Assembly: GCA_021234535.1 (NCBI GenBank)
Contig: CM037843.1
Coordinates: 35,775,200 to 35,839,199, forward strand
Length of the DNA stretch: 64,000 bases
From: Stichopus chloronotus
Taxonomy: Eukaryota > Echinodermata > Holothuroidea > Aspidochirotida > Stichopodidae
Reading direction: 5' to 3'
The translations under genes and the position numbers were made by a program. The notes below the pieces were generated by a model that had not been told where the DNA came from, searched no databases, and saw only the letters and a program-made list of their open reading frames with translations. This document shows, piece after piece, positions 39,970 to 51,801 of this stretch. The stretch's first letter is position 1; the number at the start of each line of letters is the position of its first letter.

Positions 39970-40160
39970 ATTCATAGCGCATGCTCCCTGACCTCATATA
40001 ACCTATGCATTACAGTATTGACCATGGTCTAGTGTCTGACAATTTTGTGTGCGTGTATCTGGTCACTGCCCTCCTGTAATTGCCAGCCTTTTGGCCTTGC
40101 AGCGAAGTTCATATCATGCTACCGCGTCTGCTCCAATCTACTTCCTTTTTTGCGTCTTTT
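39970..40160 (+). mobile_element. Left end of a DIRS-like element (family A, copy 5)
   Basis: The left arm is present (ATAGCGCATGCTCCCTGACC, then CTATGCATTACAGTATTGAC), followed by GCCAGCCTTTTGGCC as in the 31.86-kb copy. Similarity to that copy continues weakly to about 40160 (TCTACTTCCTTTTTTGCGTC). No right end follows. Confidence 0.75.
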
Positions 40161-41767
40161 GTGGGACTTTACGCAAAGCATAGACGATTTTCAGTCGTAT
40201 TGTAGTCTACTGGTGATTTTGCTGTAAAAGTGACTGTGCTTTTATCTGAGGGTAATGCACAGTCATCTGACTGCAATAGGCTAATAGGAGTTAAGGATTC
40301 TTTCCAAGTGTTAATGAAGTTCTGGTTATAACTCAGTAACCTTTAGAAATACTTTAACAGTAGTTGCACTTAGCTGATTACAAATACATGTAAATATTGT
40401 ATTTTGTGTCAGTTTGTGTGGTTATTGTGTTTAAAAGGAGTATACAGTATACATACTTTTTAGGATCACTTTTACGGTTACTCTGGAAAGCTCAAATTTG
40501 ATCCAGGCTTGACATGAGAACGCAGTGCATTACACGACAGTCCTCTTGTTCTTCCTCAAAGTATTCATTGAGAACTGGATTAATTTTAAACTAGTCCTCT
40601 ACTTCATCACAAAACCTTTCTTTCTGACTGAGAATTAGCTTATTCCGATTCTCACCCAAATTGTAGTTTACTTTCGCCATTTGATCCAAAGTGTTGCTAG
40701 TCCCTCAGGGACGTGATGCAAAACCTGCTTCTCTTTGTAAGAAGAGGCAACAGCATGTTAAAGGGGGCAAGGATTTTTCTGTAGACATACTGTACATGAG
40801 AAGTCCTCTCACAACGTCGTGGTACTCTTGCCATTTTATTTAGAGCAACAGTTGGAATTTGTAGTTTGAAGTTTAGTGTAACTTTGGAAAAATATCTGTC
40901 ACTGTGATTAAGACCTTCTATTGTTCTGCTTGTTACAGTTATACCCTGTGCCTTGGAGACTCTTCCTTCATGTCATTGTTCAGTTTGTCAGTTTTGATGG
41001 GTTTGGTATTTGCACAGTATTTTCGTTTTTGCATCCCTCCTCTTCCCACAGAATTTGCTCCATTAAGCAATTTACATGGAGACGCTGATTTGAAATCAAT
41101 CACGCACATAGAAATGGACAGAATTCTGACTGGAAAATAAGGATGAGTGACAAATATTGATTGTTTTGTAAAACCAAGGAAGACACTTGGACAACCAGAA
41201 TATGCAGATTATACATAGAGATAACTAGCCAAACTGTTGTCTTGCAGCGTGGAAGTTTTGACCAAAGTTTCAAATGTATGAATGACTGAAGCTTCTCAAA
41301 AAGATCATCGTGTTTGTGGGGTTTTTTTTTTTCATCTGAATCATAACCTGAAACATTGGCCCTTTGTTAGATTCACTTCTATTCTTTGTGCTGTCAGTAA
41401 GTACTAGATTACATCAGCAGGATTTTATAAATGTGATGTCTTTTGGCCATATGTCATGATTTTAGCAAGTTTAGTATTCATGACACTTAATTATTTAAAG
41501 TTTTATGCACTGAATACGATAATGGTGTCAGGCAACTTTTGTGATTATATGTCACATCTTAAATTTTTTTCAGTAAGTTGAGTCACAAAGATGCCTGTTC
41601 TGGTTTAGATATTCTGATGATATACGGCAAAACACTCTTACCTGACAGAGTACTGTATATTTATACGTCCTTTTTTTTTTTTTCTTCCTTTCTTTAGGAG
41701 AGAGAAGTTAGGGGAATAGGAAAAAGGAAGGGGGTTTTCTTAAATTTGTTACTGTAGTTAGTGTTTG

Positions 41768-42045
41768 CATCGGGCACCTGGGTACCCAACCAACGATATC
41801 AGGACTTGGTTCTGAAATTTGCTATCTGGATTCAAAGTTTCATCAATGTACAGTATATTGTATGTTATATTATATTACTCAAATATCTAACAAAGAACAA
41901 TTTCATTGTCATGCCCATTATTGTGTGATATTACGTGCAAAGCAAGATGTCTCATTGATTTCACAACAGACTCAAAATGGAAGTTACATTCAGGTACCTA
42001 CTTTAGGTACCCGACTGACCGCAGAAATCAGGTACCCAGGAATTA
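41768..42045 (+). repeat. Dispersed repeat J, copy 2
   Basis: Begins GGGCACCTGGGTACCCAACC, then ATCAGGACTTGGTTCTGAAA, CATTGTCATGCCCA, TTGATTTCACAACA, and closes with GGTACCCGACTGACCGCAG. Similar GGTACC words sit at both ends. Confidence 0.68.
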
Positions 42046-42159
42046 CAAAGTGTAGAGACTATTGAACTGAAAAGTCAGATTATCAGACAAAGAGAAGGGT
42101 GCCATACCGTGAAGGCATTAAAAACACAATAAGCAATATTTTTAACTTAATTCTTAATT

Positions 42160-42560
42160 TGAGCTTAACTGTTGGATGTTGAAGTCATAGCAGTCAACAA
42201 CAAGCCTGGCTACACTATTCTGCAGATGTTGTGGTCTCTCTATCAAATACACTGGTATACCATAAAGCACACTAGTGCAATAATCCTGTGAATAAATGGA
42301 TGTATAAAGGTGCTCATAGTATTAGCAGATATATCCTTTTCTAATCTTTTGAGTTAAAAGAGTATAGTAGAAACCAGCCTTACAAACTTTACTGTTTAAT
42401 GTTTATTCATTTTCATGTGTTTATCAAAAATAATGCCAAGATTGCAGACTTGATCATAAGAAGCAATACTCTCATCGCCAACCCTGATGTAACTACTGAT
42501 AGCCTGGGTGAGTTGGACAGAACTACCTACTGTGCTTTGCGTATAATAGTTTAACACTCA
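42160..42560 (-). pseudogene. LINE reverse transcriptase fragment (CR1/L2/Jockey-like, C-terminal part)
   Basis: On the minus strand the blocks come in the order VGDESIASYDQVCNLGIIFD, HMKMNKH, KRLEKDISANTM, TFIHPFIHRIIALVCFMVY and ICRIV-x-PGLLL. This matches the stretch after the YADD box in such elements (usual consensus NLGV-x-FD, then I-x-SRLDYCN-x-LLYG and LQ-x-x-QN-x-AARL). Stops interrupt it twice. It corresponds to the part between the polymerase core and the LHWLP motif, and that motif is not found to its left. Confidence 0.82.
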
Positions 42561-43051
42561 AGACTACCGGATTACTGTACTGTAGCAACAAAATTCCAAC
42601 TCAAGAATATTGGCACAATTGAATGACACATTTTGTGTTTTGTTTACCCTTGTGCCAGGCTGGAGTAAGTTTGATTAATTGATGTGGATGAGATTAAACA
42701 TAATGCTAAAAATTTACATTCAATATCATCTTAATGTACGATACTACTGCTGCTGCTCTTTTTTTTTCCCCATTTATGGGGCTACTAACTCTTTTTTTTT
42801 CCCTCTGTGGAAGGGTTTGCATTAAATTATGTTATGATGGACATCAAGGAAGAGAATGAACCAATTCAAATCTCTTTTTGAATGCAAAATAACAACATAC
42901 TGACAGAATAGTTTATGTCAAAGAGTTGGGTGGTACAGTACATCCTTCGTCAGACATGTTACTAAAAGACAAATAAAGCCTTCATATTGAGCCTCATATC
43001 TCACAAATTAAATAGTTCTGCAGAAGGGGCTTATAATTTATCACCAGGTAT

Positions 43052-43273
43052 AGAGCTTCAGGACGCCGTTGCAAGAGGCAAAACACTGAGGACAGCACAA
43101 AACACCCTGTGGGCAACTTGAGCGGAAGGCAAATGAGGGCAGGCTAGACTTTAGAGGGCACAGTGCTAGGATTGATCTCAAGGACTTTGAGAGCAAGGCC
43201 AAATGTATGCATTAGTGAAGCAAGGAGTAATGGTAGTCACTCCTGAATACCCACAATAGTGAGTTGTGGGGAA
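43052..43273 (+). repeat. Family B end, copy 2 (longest)
   Basis: Runs from AGCTTCAGGACGCCGTTGCA through GACTTTAGAGGGCACAGTGC and ATGCATTAGTGAAGCAAGG to ATAGTGAGTTGTGGGGAATC. It matches the 22.1-kb copy over its full length with many substitutions. Confidence 0.77.
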
Positions 43274-45159
43274 TCTCTTGGTTAGAGATAACCTTCGTTT
43301 AACAATTTTCAATTCACACACGTTTAAGCAAGATACACATCTGACAAAAACCATGAAAGAGACAATCATCAGTTGGGTACTTATTATTGTCTAGTGTTAA
43401 TTTGCACGGAGCAGCAAGTACATCCTCCCACTCATGCAAGCATTGTTTTCTCCCTAGCTGTTATCATATTTTTTCAAGACTTATCTTTTTTTGAAATGAG
43501 TCTCAAATTATTAGATCCATCTCTCAATCCAAAACAATTAAGGACACTCCTGCGAAGAGATTGAGCAGGTTCTAGATTTGTGAAGGAGGATATGAAGTTG
43601 ATCCTTTTTTGAGGCAGAAACACTGAAGGATGCACAGAAGCATGTCTGTGCTTTCTGGCTCATTCTCTGATCCAGTCCAATCCTCCTTGGCAATTTCCTG
43701 CATGACAAACATCTTGAGACAAAATTTCAGGAGATATGGCGTCGTGTTTTTGCGGACTCATCATTTCTCGATTAGCTGAACTCGAAACATTAATGACAAG
43801 GTTGGCCAAAGGGACATCACACTTTTGGAGAAGAGACAGATTTTAGGAGATGATTGTACTTTTTAGGAACTGCAGTTACTTTTTAAGTTTTTTTCCTCTC
43901 ATTTGTTCATTCATAGTCATGCCTCACATCGATCAAGTTTCTTTACATCATTGGTATTCTATTCAGATGAAGTGTGGTTGAATTCCTTGTTTGTAATGTG
44001 ATGTACAGTTTCTACTTTTTGTGTTGTGGCATCAAAGCAATGTTCTGAGTGGCCTCTGTCTAGAGATTACGTTCTGTAAAGTGCATTTAGGTACATGTCT
44101 TTTTGTTAAGAACAAGTTCAGGAAGCTCTGCAGTATGTGTCTAATTTCAGCTGGGTGGATATTGAGGAAATTGATGGCAATTCTTTCATCTATCAATCAC
44201 ATTGAAACTACTGCTTGCTACTTTATATACTTGTATTGGTACCTGCATGTCATAGGATTCTTCGATGTAATCATCTCCAGTATTTATTTAACATCTGCAT
44301 GCAGTATGCTTATATGCACAAAGCTTGTATGTCGCAAATTGCAAGCCATGAAGGAAAACAAATTTGCAAGTGCAGAAAAGTCATTTTTGTGTAGAGGGTT
44401 GATAGAGGGTATAGTAAAACACTGTAGCTACAATCTTTTTTTTTTGGGGGGGGGGGAATTGACTTGTTGTATGGTTAAATTATCCTTTTAATATCATGAA
44501 CATACTGTATCATAACTACTGCTCATGCTAACAGATATCTAGGGATGTAAATAGTGATAAATGGGAACAAGTGCCAGTTTTAAGTTTCATCTCTGTGTCA
44601 TGTTTTACAGATAACTATAATTAGAATTGCACAACTTTAGGTATTAATTATGACACATTTCTTGAGTATACACTGTGCTACTTTTTCGATCAGTGTTTTT
44701 TGCAAAGAAAGAGTTGGCAGTAATCTGCAATGTACAGCTGAGCAGAGAAATTTTTTAGTTGTGCAATTTTAAATGCCTGTTTGTTTGTTTGTGTAGTCAT
44801 GAAACATTTTTTTATTCAAACTTAATTGTAGAATTTTCCTTCTCTGCTGGAGGTTGATTGATATTTGGATATACAACCATGCCTTGCTCGTAAATCATCT
44901 AAATGAGGTTCCTGTTTTTCTCACAGATGTCTTCATATTACACACATATTTATCACAAATCCATTGATATGTTCATATGCCAACTAGAAATTTTTGAGCT
45001 CCTTTTTGATTCCTTGCTGAAGGCAGGCAAGGAATCTACTGTACATGATGAATCTACAATCTTTATGATGGTGATTTTAGGTCGGTGTACAGTATGTGTG
45101 TGTAACAGCAATCTCATTGTCACTGTAGTTTTTCAAGGGAAGGTACGAGATTGGTGAAA

Positions 45160-45840
45160 GTTGGTGTGGGGGTAGGATATAAAGATCTGGGCTGAGATGG
45201 TTTTTGGTATTGTTCAAAGGTCATATGAGGTCACCAGCAGCCAGTATAGACAAAGTATGTTTGCAGTATCTCAGGAAGTATGTGTTTGCGTTAACTTCAA
45301 ACACATAGGGTATCTACTCCCTTATGATTAAATAAGATTGTGATGATTTTCGTGGAGGTCAAAGGTTATATGGGGTCATCAGAGGCCATAATGTGAAAAG
45401 CTTGTGAACTTGTGTTATCTCTCTAGTTTTTTAAATAAAGGTTCGAGACAGATCAAAATTGGTGTGTGGGGAGGACATGTAAAAACTCAGCTAGGATTGT
45501 TTTTGGAGCAGGTCAAAGGTCATCTTATGTCACCGTATGTAGAATGTAGACAACCGATGTTTGCAGTATCTCAGTAATCACATGTTGCATGAGCTTCATA
45601 TTTGGAGTTTGTGTACTTCCTTTTTAAGTAAATAAGATTGTGGAGGTGTTTTATGAGGTCAGAGGTCATTTAGGGATATCAGAGATTTTACAGTGAAAAG
45701 CTTTTGAACACACTATTTTCAAGGGTTAGTAACCCTGCACTTTACAGGTGGTGTTGAAGTGCAGTACATAAAGACCTGTGTTGAGTGTGGTTTTGGTGTA
45801 AATTGAAGGTTATTTGGGTCACTGGGAGGTGCAAAATGTT
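45160..45840 (+). repeat. Diverged relative of the 145-bp AGGTCA array
   Basis: Four to five old units recur at about 140-150 bp, each with GGTTTTTGGT-like, CAAAGGTCAT and GGTCACCAG-like words (near 45222, 45360, 45513, 45660 and 45800). Constant words include TTTGCAGTATCTCAG and AAATAAGATTGTG. Half-sites are mostly damaged. Confidence 0.68.
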
Positions 45841-46373
45841 AGCAGTCAGATGGCACTTTTTCTTCTCTGTTCTTGTGGGTAAACAAGTATTTGGTGTTAC
45901 CAGCATTCTAAGACCAGCAATACTTTGAAATGTTTAATAAAATTCATTTAGTATTTTTGGTCTTATAAATTTGAATTCTGTGTCTTTTAAAGCAGTGCAC
46001 ACAAAAAGCAATACATGCGTTTATAATCCCTTTGTTATAAATCAGTTACTATTTCCTGAGGTGTTTTGATAGTTAAAAGTAAAAAATTCCCGAAAGACAA
46101 GCAATTCGTTTCTTATTTTTCTTTACTAAGATAAATTTTCTTGCATACAGATAGAATTTTTTAGCTTGATAGATGATCAGTGACCATTGACCTCTGAGGT
46201 CACTGAGACAGGTATTATCAATCCCAGAGGGATCTTTATCCAACAGTTGAAGCTGCACATCCAGAGAGAAGTGATTTGTCATTTCGAAATGGATTACCTT
46301 CAGAGATTTTTTACTCCAACATATGATCAGATAGTTGTTATATTTTGGATATAGCCAGCAAGGGAATGACTGT

Positions 46374-47196
46374 AACTAGAACTGCATTTGCCCACAAATA
46401 GGCATAATTGTAGTGCGTGGTAGGCTAAGTCCTTGTTGTTGGGAATAAGCCAGTCTCTGTGGACCCACTCCTCATAGGAGTTAGCATTTTTTGCGTAAGG
46501 CAGTGCCGTTTCCTGTCGAACCCTTTCCCAATCCATTCTTTTTATTTGTATCACGCTGGACGAAACAAAAATTCCATTGGATCTCTCTCATAATGTGGTA
46601 AAGTTGCCGACGCTTATCGTTACTACATACCGTACGTCGTACAAGCCTGTACTGCTCTGAGTTTTAACGAGTACTCTAGTACTAGCTGTATATATGTCAA
46701 AACTGTCTTTCTGTTTCACCACTGAAATAGAACATGAGAGCAGTAGGCCTACATGATTCTGTAGAAGGACGCCATGTTGTAACCACTAAAAAGCATTGAA
46801 GCAGCACACGATTCTGCGACATCATATTTAAACACAATGGCGGTGTATTGCACACCAATTTTGGAACAACATTGACACTCCACGTTTATCACCTCATTGG
46901 GAAAAGGCCGAACCACATTCCATGACGTTTTCTGGAAATTTATCCGCAGGGCTCTCTCATCACTTTAACTCCTTAAATCGTTCTTGTAGTCGTGGCATTT
47001 GCTTTTCCTTAGTAGAGTTTGATTTGAAGACGGCCATAGCTCGCACTTACTGCTATTGCTAAAAGATCGCACATGCATATCTGTGTGAACTAAGTTACAT
47101 CACGCGTAGGTGAGGTGTTATGAGCCATACAAGGCTCAACAAAAGAAATTGCTGGTCGACCAGTAATGACAAGATTGTAGTGCGGCGCACTACAAT
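46374..47196 (+). repeat. Tandem unit 1, subtype alpha (823 bp)
   Basis: The unit runs from AACTAGAACTGCATTTGCCC to the terminal hairpin at 47174-47196, with arms ATTGTAGTGCG and CGCACTACAAT around one G. A 12-bp palindrome CTGGTCGACCAG lies at 47152-47163. The arm sequence ATTGTAGTGCG also occurs near the left end of the unit, so the main body is bounded by matching inverted ends. Alpha-specific marks are GGACCCACTCCTCATAGGAG, a GTAGGCCTACATG insertion and CACGATTCTGCGAC. Confidence 0.93.
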
Positions 47197-47986
47197 AACT
47201 AGAACTGCATTTGCCCACAAATATGCAGAATTGTAGTGCATGGTAGGCTAAGTCCTTGTTGTTGGGATTAGGCCAGTCTCTGTGGATTCACTCCTCAAAG
47301 GAGTTAGCATTTTGGGGGAAAAGCAGTGCCGTTTCCTGTCGACCCCTTTCCCAATCCATTCTTTTTTTTATATCACGCTGGACGAAACATAAATTACATT
47401 GGATCTCTCTCATAATGTTGTAATGTTGCCGATGCTTATCGTTACTACATACCGTATGTCGTACAAGCCTGTGCTGCTCTAAGTTTTAAAGCGTAGTCCA
47501 GTACTAGCCATATATATGTCAAAACTGTCTTTCTGTTTCACCACTGAAATAGAACATGAGAGCAGTACATGATTCTGTAGAAGGACGTCATGTTGTAACC
47601 ACTAAAAAGCAGTGAAGCAGCACATCATATTTAAACACAATGGCGCTGTATTGTAACAACATTGACACTCCACATTTATCACCTCATTGGAAAAAGGCCG
47701 AACCACATTTCATCACGTTTTCTGGAAATTTATCCGCAGGGCTCTCTCATCACTTTAACTCCTTAAATCGTTCTTTTAGTCGTGGCATTTGCTTTTCCTT
47801 AGTAGAGTTTGATTTGAAGACGACCATAGCTCGCACTTACTGCTATTGCTAAAAGATCGCACATGCATATCTGTGTGAACTAAGTTACATCACGCGTAGG
47901 TGAGGCGTTATGAGCCATACAAGGCTCAACAAAAGAAATTGCTGGTCGACCAGTAATGACAAGATTGTAGTGCGGCGCACTACAAT
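47197..47986 (+). repeat. Tandem unit 2, subtype beta (790 bp)
   Basis: Same layout as unit 1, with palindrome at 47942-47953 and terminal hairpin at 47964-47986. Beta-specific marks are GGATTCACTCCTCAAAGGAG, ATTTTGGGGGAAAAGCAG and loss of the alpha insertions. It carries a 70-codon frame at 47640 that is broken in alpha units, so I do not call a gene. Confidence 0.93.
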
Positions 47987-48816
47987 AACTAGAACTGCAT
48001 TTGCCCACAAATATGCAGAATTGTAGTGCGTGGTAGGCTAAGTCCTTGTTGTTGGGAATAAGCCAGTCTCTGTGGACCCACTCCTCATAGGAGTTAGCAT
48101 TTTTTGTGTAAGGCAGTGCCGTTTCCTGTCGAACCCTTTCCCAATCCATTCTTCTTTTATTTGTATCACGCTGGACGAAACAAAAATTCCATTGGATCTC
48201 TCCCACATGCACAATGTGGTAAAGTTGCCGACGCTTATCGCTGCTATTTACCGTATGTCGTACAAGCCTGTGCTGCTCTGAGTTTTAAGAGTACTCTAGT
48301 ACTAGCTGTATATATGTCAAAACTGTCTTTCTGTTTCACCACTGAAATAAAACATGAGAGCAGTAGGCCTACATGATTCTGTAGAAGGACGCCATGTTGT
48401 AACCACTAAAAAGCATTGAAGCAGCACACGATTCTGCGACATCATATTTAAACACAATGGCGGTGTATTGCACACCAATTTTGAAACAACATTGACACTC
48501 CACGTGTATCACCTCATTGGGAAAAGGCCGAACCACATTCCATGACGTTTTCTGGAAATTTATCCGCAGGGCTCTCTCATCACTTTAACTTCTTAAATCG
48601 TTCTTTTAGTCGTGGCATTTGCTTTTCCTTAGTAGAGTTTGATTTGAAGACGGCCATAGCTCGCACTTACTGCTATTACTAAAAGATCGCACATGCATAT
48701 CTGTGTGAACTAAGTTACATCACGCGTAGGTGAGGCGTTATGAGCCATACAAAGCTCAACAAAAGAAATTGCTGGTCGACCAGTAATGACAAGATTGTAG
48801 TGCGGCGCACTACAAT
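47987..48816 (+). repeat. Tandem unit 3, subtype alpha (830 bp)
   Basis: Closely matches unit 1, including the GTAGGCCTACATG and CACGATTCTGCGAC blocks. The palindrome is at 48772-48783 and the terminal hairpin at 48794-48816. A few unit-specific changes exist, such as CCCACATGCACAATGTGG. Confidence 0.93.
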
Positions 48817-49605
48817 AACTAGAACTGCATTTGCCCACAAATATGCAGAATTGTAGTGCATGGTAGGCTAAGTCCTTGTTGTTGGGATTAGGCCAGTCTC
48901 TGTGGATTCACTCCTCAAAGGAGTTAGCATTTTGGGGGAAAAGCAGTGCCGTTTCCTGTCGACCCCTTTCCCAATCCATTCTTTTTTTTATATCACGCTG
49001 GACGAAACAAAATTACATTGGATCTCTCTCATAATGTTGTAATGTTGCCGATGCTTATCGTTACTACATACCGTATGTCGTACAAGCCTGTGCTGCTCTA
49101 AGTTTTAAAGCGTAGTCCAGTACTAGCCATATATATGTCAAAACTGTCTTTCTGTTTCACCACTGAAATAGAACATGAGAGCAGTACATGATTCTGTAGA
49201 AGGACGTCATGTTGTAACCACTAAAAAGCAGTGAAGCAGCACATCATATTTAAACACAATGGCGCTGTATTGTAACAACATTGACACTCCACATTTATCA
49301 CCTCATTGGAAAAAGGCCGAACCACATTTCATCACGTTTTCTGGAAATTTATCCGCAGGGCTCTCTCATCACTTTAACTCCTTAAATCGTTCTTGTAGTC
49401 GTGGCATTTACGTTTCCTTAGTAGATTTTGGTTTGAAGACGACCATAGCACGCACTTACTGCTATTACTGAAAGGTCCCGCATGCATATTTGTATGAACT
49501 AAGTTACATCACGCGCAGGTGAGGCGTTATGAGCCATACAAGGCTCAACAAAAGAAATTGCTGGTCGACCAGTAATGACAAGATTGTAGTGCGGCGCACT
49601 ACAAT
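48817..49605 (+). repeat. Tandem unit 4, subtype beta (789 bp)
   Basis: Closely matches unit 2. The palindrome is at 49561-49572 and the hairpin at 49583-49605; the array stops there and unique sequence follows. The last ~200 bp carry more private changes than the rest of the unit (for example TTTACGTTTCC and GGTCCCGCATGC). Confidence 0.93.
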
Positions 49606-51768
49606 AATGAACTGACTTTAAAGATATAACTTGTAGCTGTAGTATCAATATATACCATATACTGGCTGCATAATTCTTGGCAATCAATTACAAACCTGGA
49701 AGGAAGTTGGGGGAAACCTTCTGTGAATTTCAATTTCAAACTTACAGTACACTAGAACTAGAAAAAGACTAATATACAGTAGTTAAACCTCTCTTACTGC
49801 TTTCATTACTTTCATGTAGTTGTAATGATTCAGTTTGGCCAGATCACATGGTACGCTGCAAACAGAAAAGACCAGTACTTTAACTGAGATGGGCTGTCCC
49901 ACTAAATTTCTCTGGGGCACAGTATCTTAGCAGGGCCACATTCAAGTATAATAATGGCAAGGAAGAACTCCGCCTCTTGGCTTTCTGGTTGAGTAAATGT
50001 ATAGCAAAAGTGGTATAACTAGCTTACCATCTCTCTAAAACCTTAGCGTATGGTGATTTCGACTGCATTCAATCATGTTGTATTTACGAGTGCAAGGTCA
50101 CGCAATTAGTGTTTTGAAAGGGTTGTCTAATGTCATTAAAATTGTTTGTTCTTCATGTGTTGCCAACTTGTGATTAAATTTATGGTTTTGCTGGGCCCTG
50201 CATGTTTGATCAGCCATTTCTGATTTGATGTACAATTTAATGTTATTGCCACAGACACTGAGCTTGAAGTGTACAGAGGTCTTTACTATTGATCGTAAGT
50301 GTATACGGAGGTACTGTTGGTCATTGTTTGCCCAAGGTTCTCCAAGATTGTACTGTAGGTGTGATAGCTGCTGAACATAGAGTAGGTCACAATGTAAGCA
50401 CTATGTACAGTATAACAAATATTCTTTGCACTTAATTCACTCCCAACATCCTAAGTACGTACTGTACCTGTCTGTACCTGTATTTGTCATGAAGAAGAAT
50501 TCCTTGAATGTTTTTTCCATGTTTTCAATACTACTGTACGTGTACATTCGGTTCATTGGCAAACATCATCATTCTGATAACAATACTCAGAAAAAAAGAT
50601 AGATGTTGCCCAGGAAGAGGATCTGATAGAATACTTAAATCCCTTTCACAGCCAGTGTCCATTCCTTGGACATCACTCACTCCCCCCTCCCCCTTCCTTT
50701 TCAGCCAATGACATAATGTGGAACGTAAAAGTTTAACGTAAAAGTTTAACGTGGCTGTAAACAGAGACTTTTCAGGATACATAATATCATGTAAGTGGCT
50801 GCAAGGGGGTTGACGCAGTACTGTGATAAGCAACCATATGAAATGTGTGTGATGCATTCTGTTTCATTACTCAGAGCATCCAAATTTACTGGATGCACAT
50901 TCCAAATTTGGCAGGCACGCCTCTCAAAAAGACATCTCTGAAAAATTGTCTTCAAGGCATATGCCTATAACTTCTATTGCCATGTACAATATCATATGCT
51001 ACCAGTGTCGAAATACACTCCAGGAATAGGGATTAGTAATCGAGAGAGAAAAAGTTTCCAACAGTTGCCATTTTAATTTTGCAAAACACTCACAAGTTTC
51101 TCATTTCCTTGGAAAAAAAAAAGGACTTCAGCCATGACAAGAAACATGCCACAAAAAAATTAAAAAAGTAAAGAGCCAAAGAAAACATCAAGGAATCTAA
51201 CCTTAAGAATAAATTCAAAACTATCTTGTGACTCATATCAATGACAGCGACTCATTTTTACAAAGCTCATGATTGGATTACATTGATCTGATTACCAGTG
51301 TAGCACGATCTGATGTACCCAATGCTGCTTTTAATCCAGCTAACACACTCAATGAGAGGAAGCAATTACGCTTATCTCATTGACTTCCCGATACTTAATC
51401 CTGTTAAAATGTGTCATATTTTGCTGCTCATTCTTCCACTTCTTCCAGGCTGACAGAGCACTGAGCAGAACTAGCTTGTGCTCAGCAGTCTTGCAAAAGC
51501 CAAATTTCAGCCATTTCATGTAGTTTATTTAGTCTGTACCTTTTTGATCTACAGTTCATCTGTAATGGCATGCATAGCTGTTTACATATATGTATATGTA
51601 AATGTTTGTGATATGTATGTTTATGCAGGGAGTAACTAGAGACTCCCTAGTATATTGTTGTCACATGTGATTGATAACAGCTAGATCTGAGCCAATATAC
51701 TCAGCCTCTTGCTTAATTTCACTGTATGAACCATGGATTCAGTTTCGCCGAGATGTAGCTCATTGAAC

Positions 51769-51801
51769 ATTCTCAGAGATTGTCATTCTCAGAGATTGTG
51801 T
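51769..51801 (+). repeat. Short tandem duplication
   Basis: CATTCTCAGAGATTGT occurs twice in direct succession. Confidence 0.88.

Noticed and set aside
44021..44491. 156-codon + strand open frame, among the longest in the window
   Set aside because: No recognisable domain, mixed hydrophobic text, and the last part is created by a T run and a G run (44430-44456). No splice or promoter context.
45430..45450. tRNA B-box-like GGTTCGAGAC
   Set aside because: No A box, acceptor stem or cloverleaf around it; it lies in the diverged AGGTCA repeat.
47640..47852. 70-codon frame conserved in two tandem units (also 49259-49471)
   Set aside because: The same region in the other two units is disrupted by a small insertion and stop, so conservation reflects recent duplication and not coding.
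47880..48212. 110-codon minus-strand frame (with RMDWERVRQETALPY) in the tandem array
   Set aside because: The frame is interrupted in beta units and reads through the terminal hairpin; no transposase signature is visible.
46374..49605. Possible tandem snRNA or 5S gene cluster
   Set aside because: I compared by eye with the hallmark sequences of U1, U2, U5, U6 and 5S and found none, nor tRNA A/B boxes.
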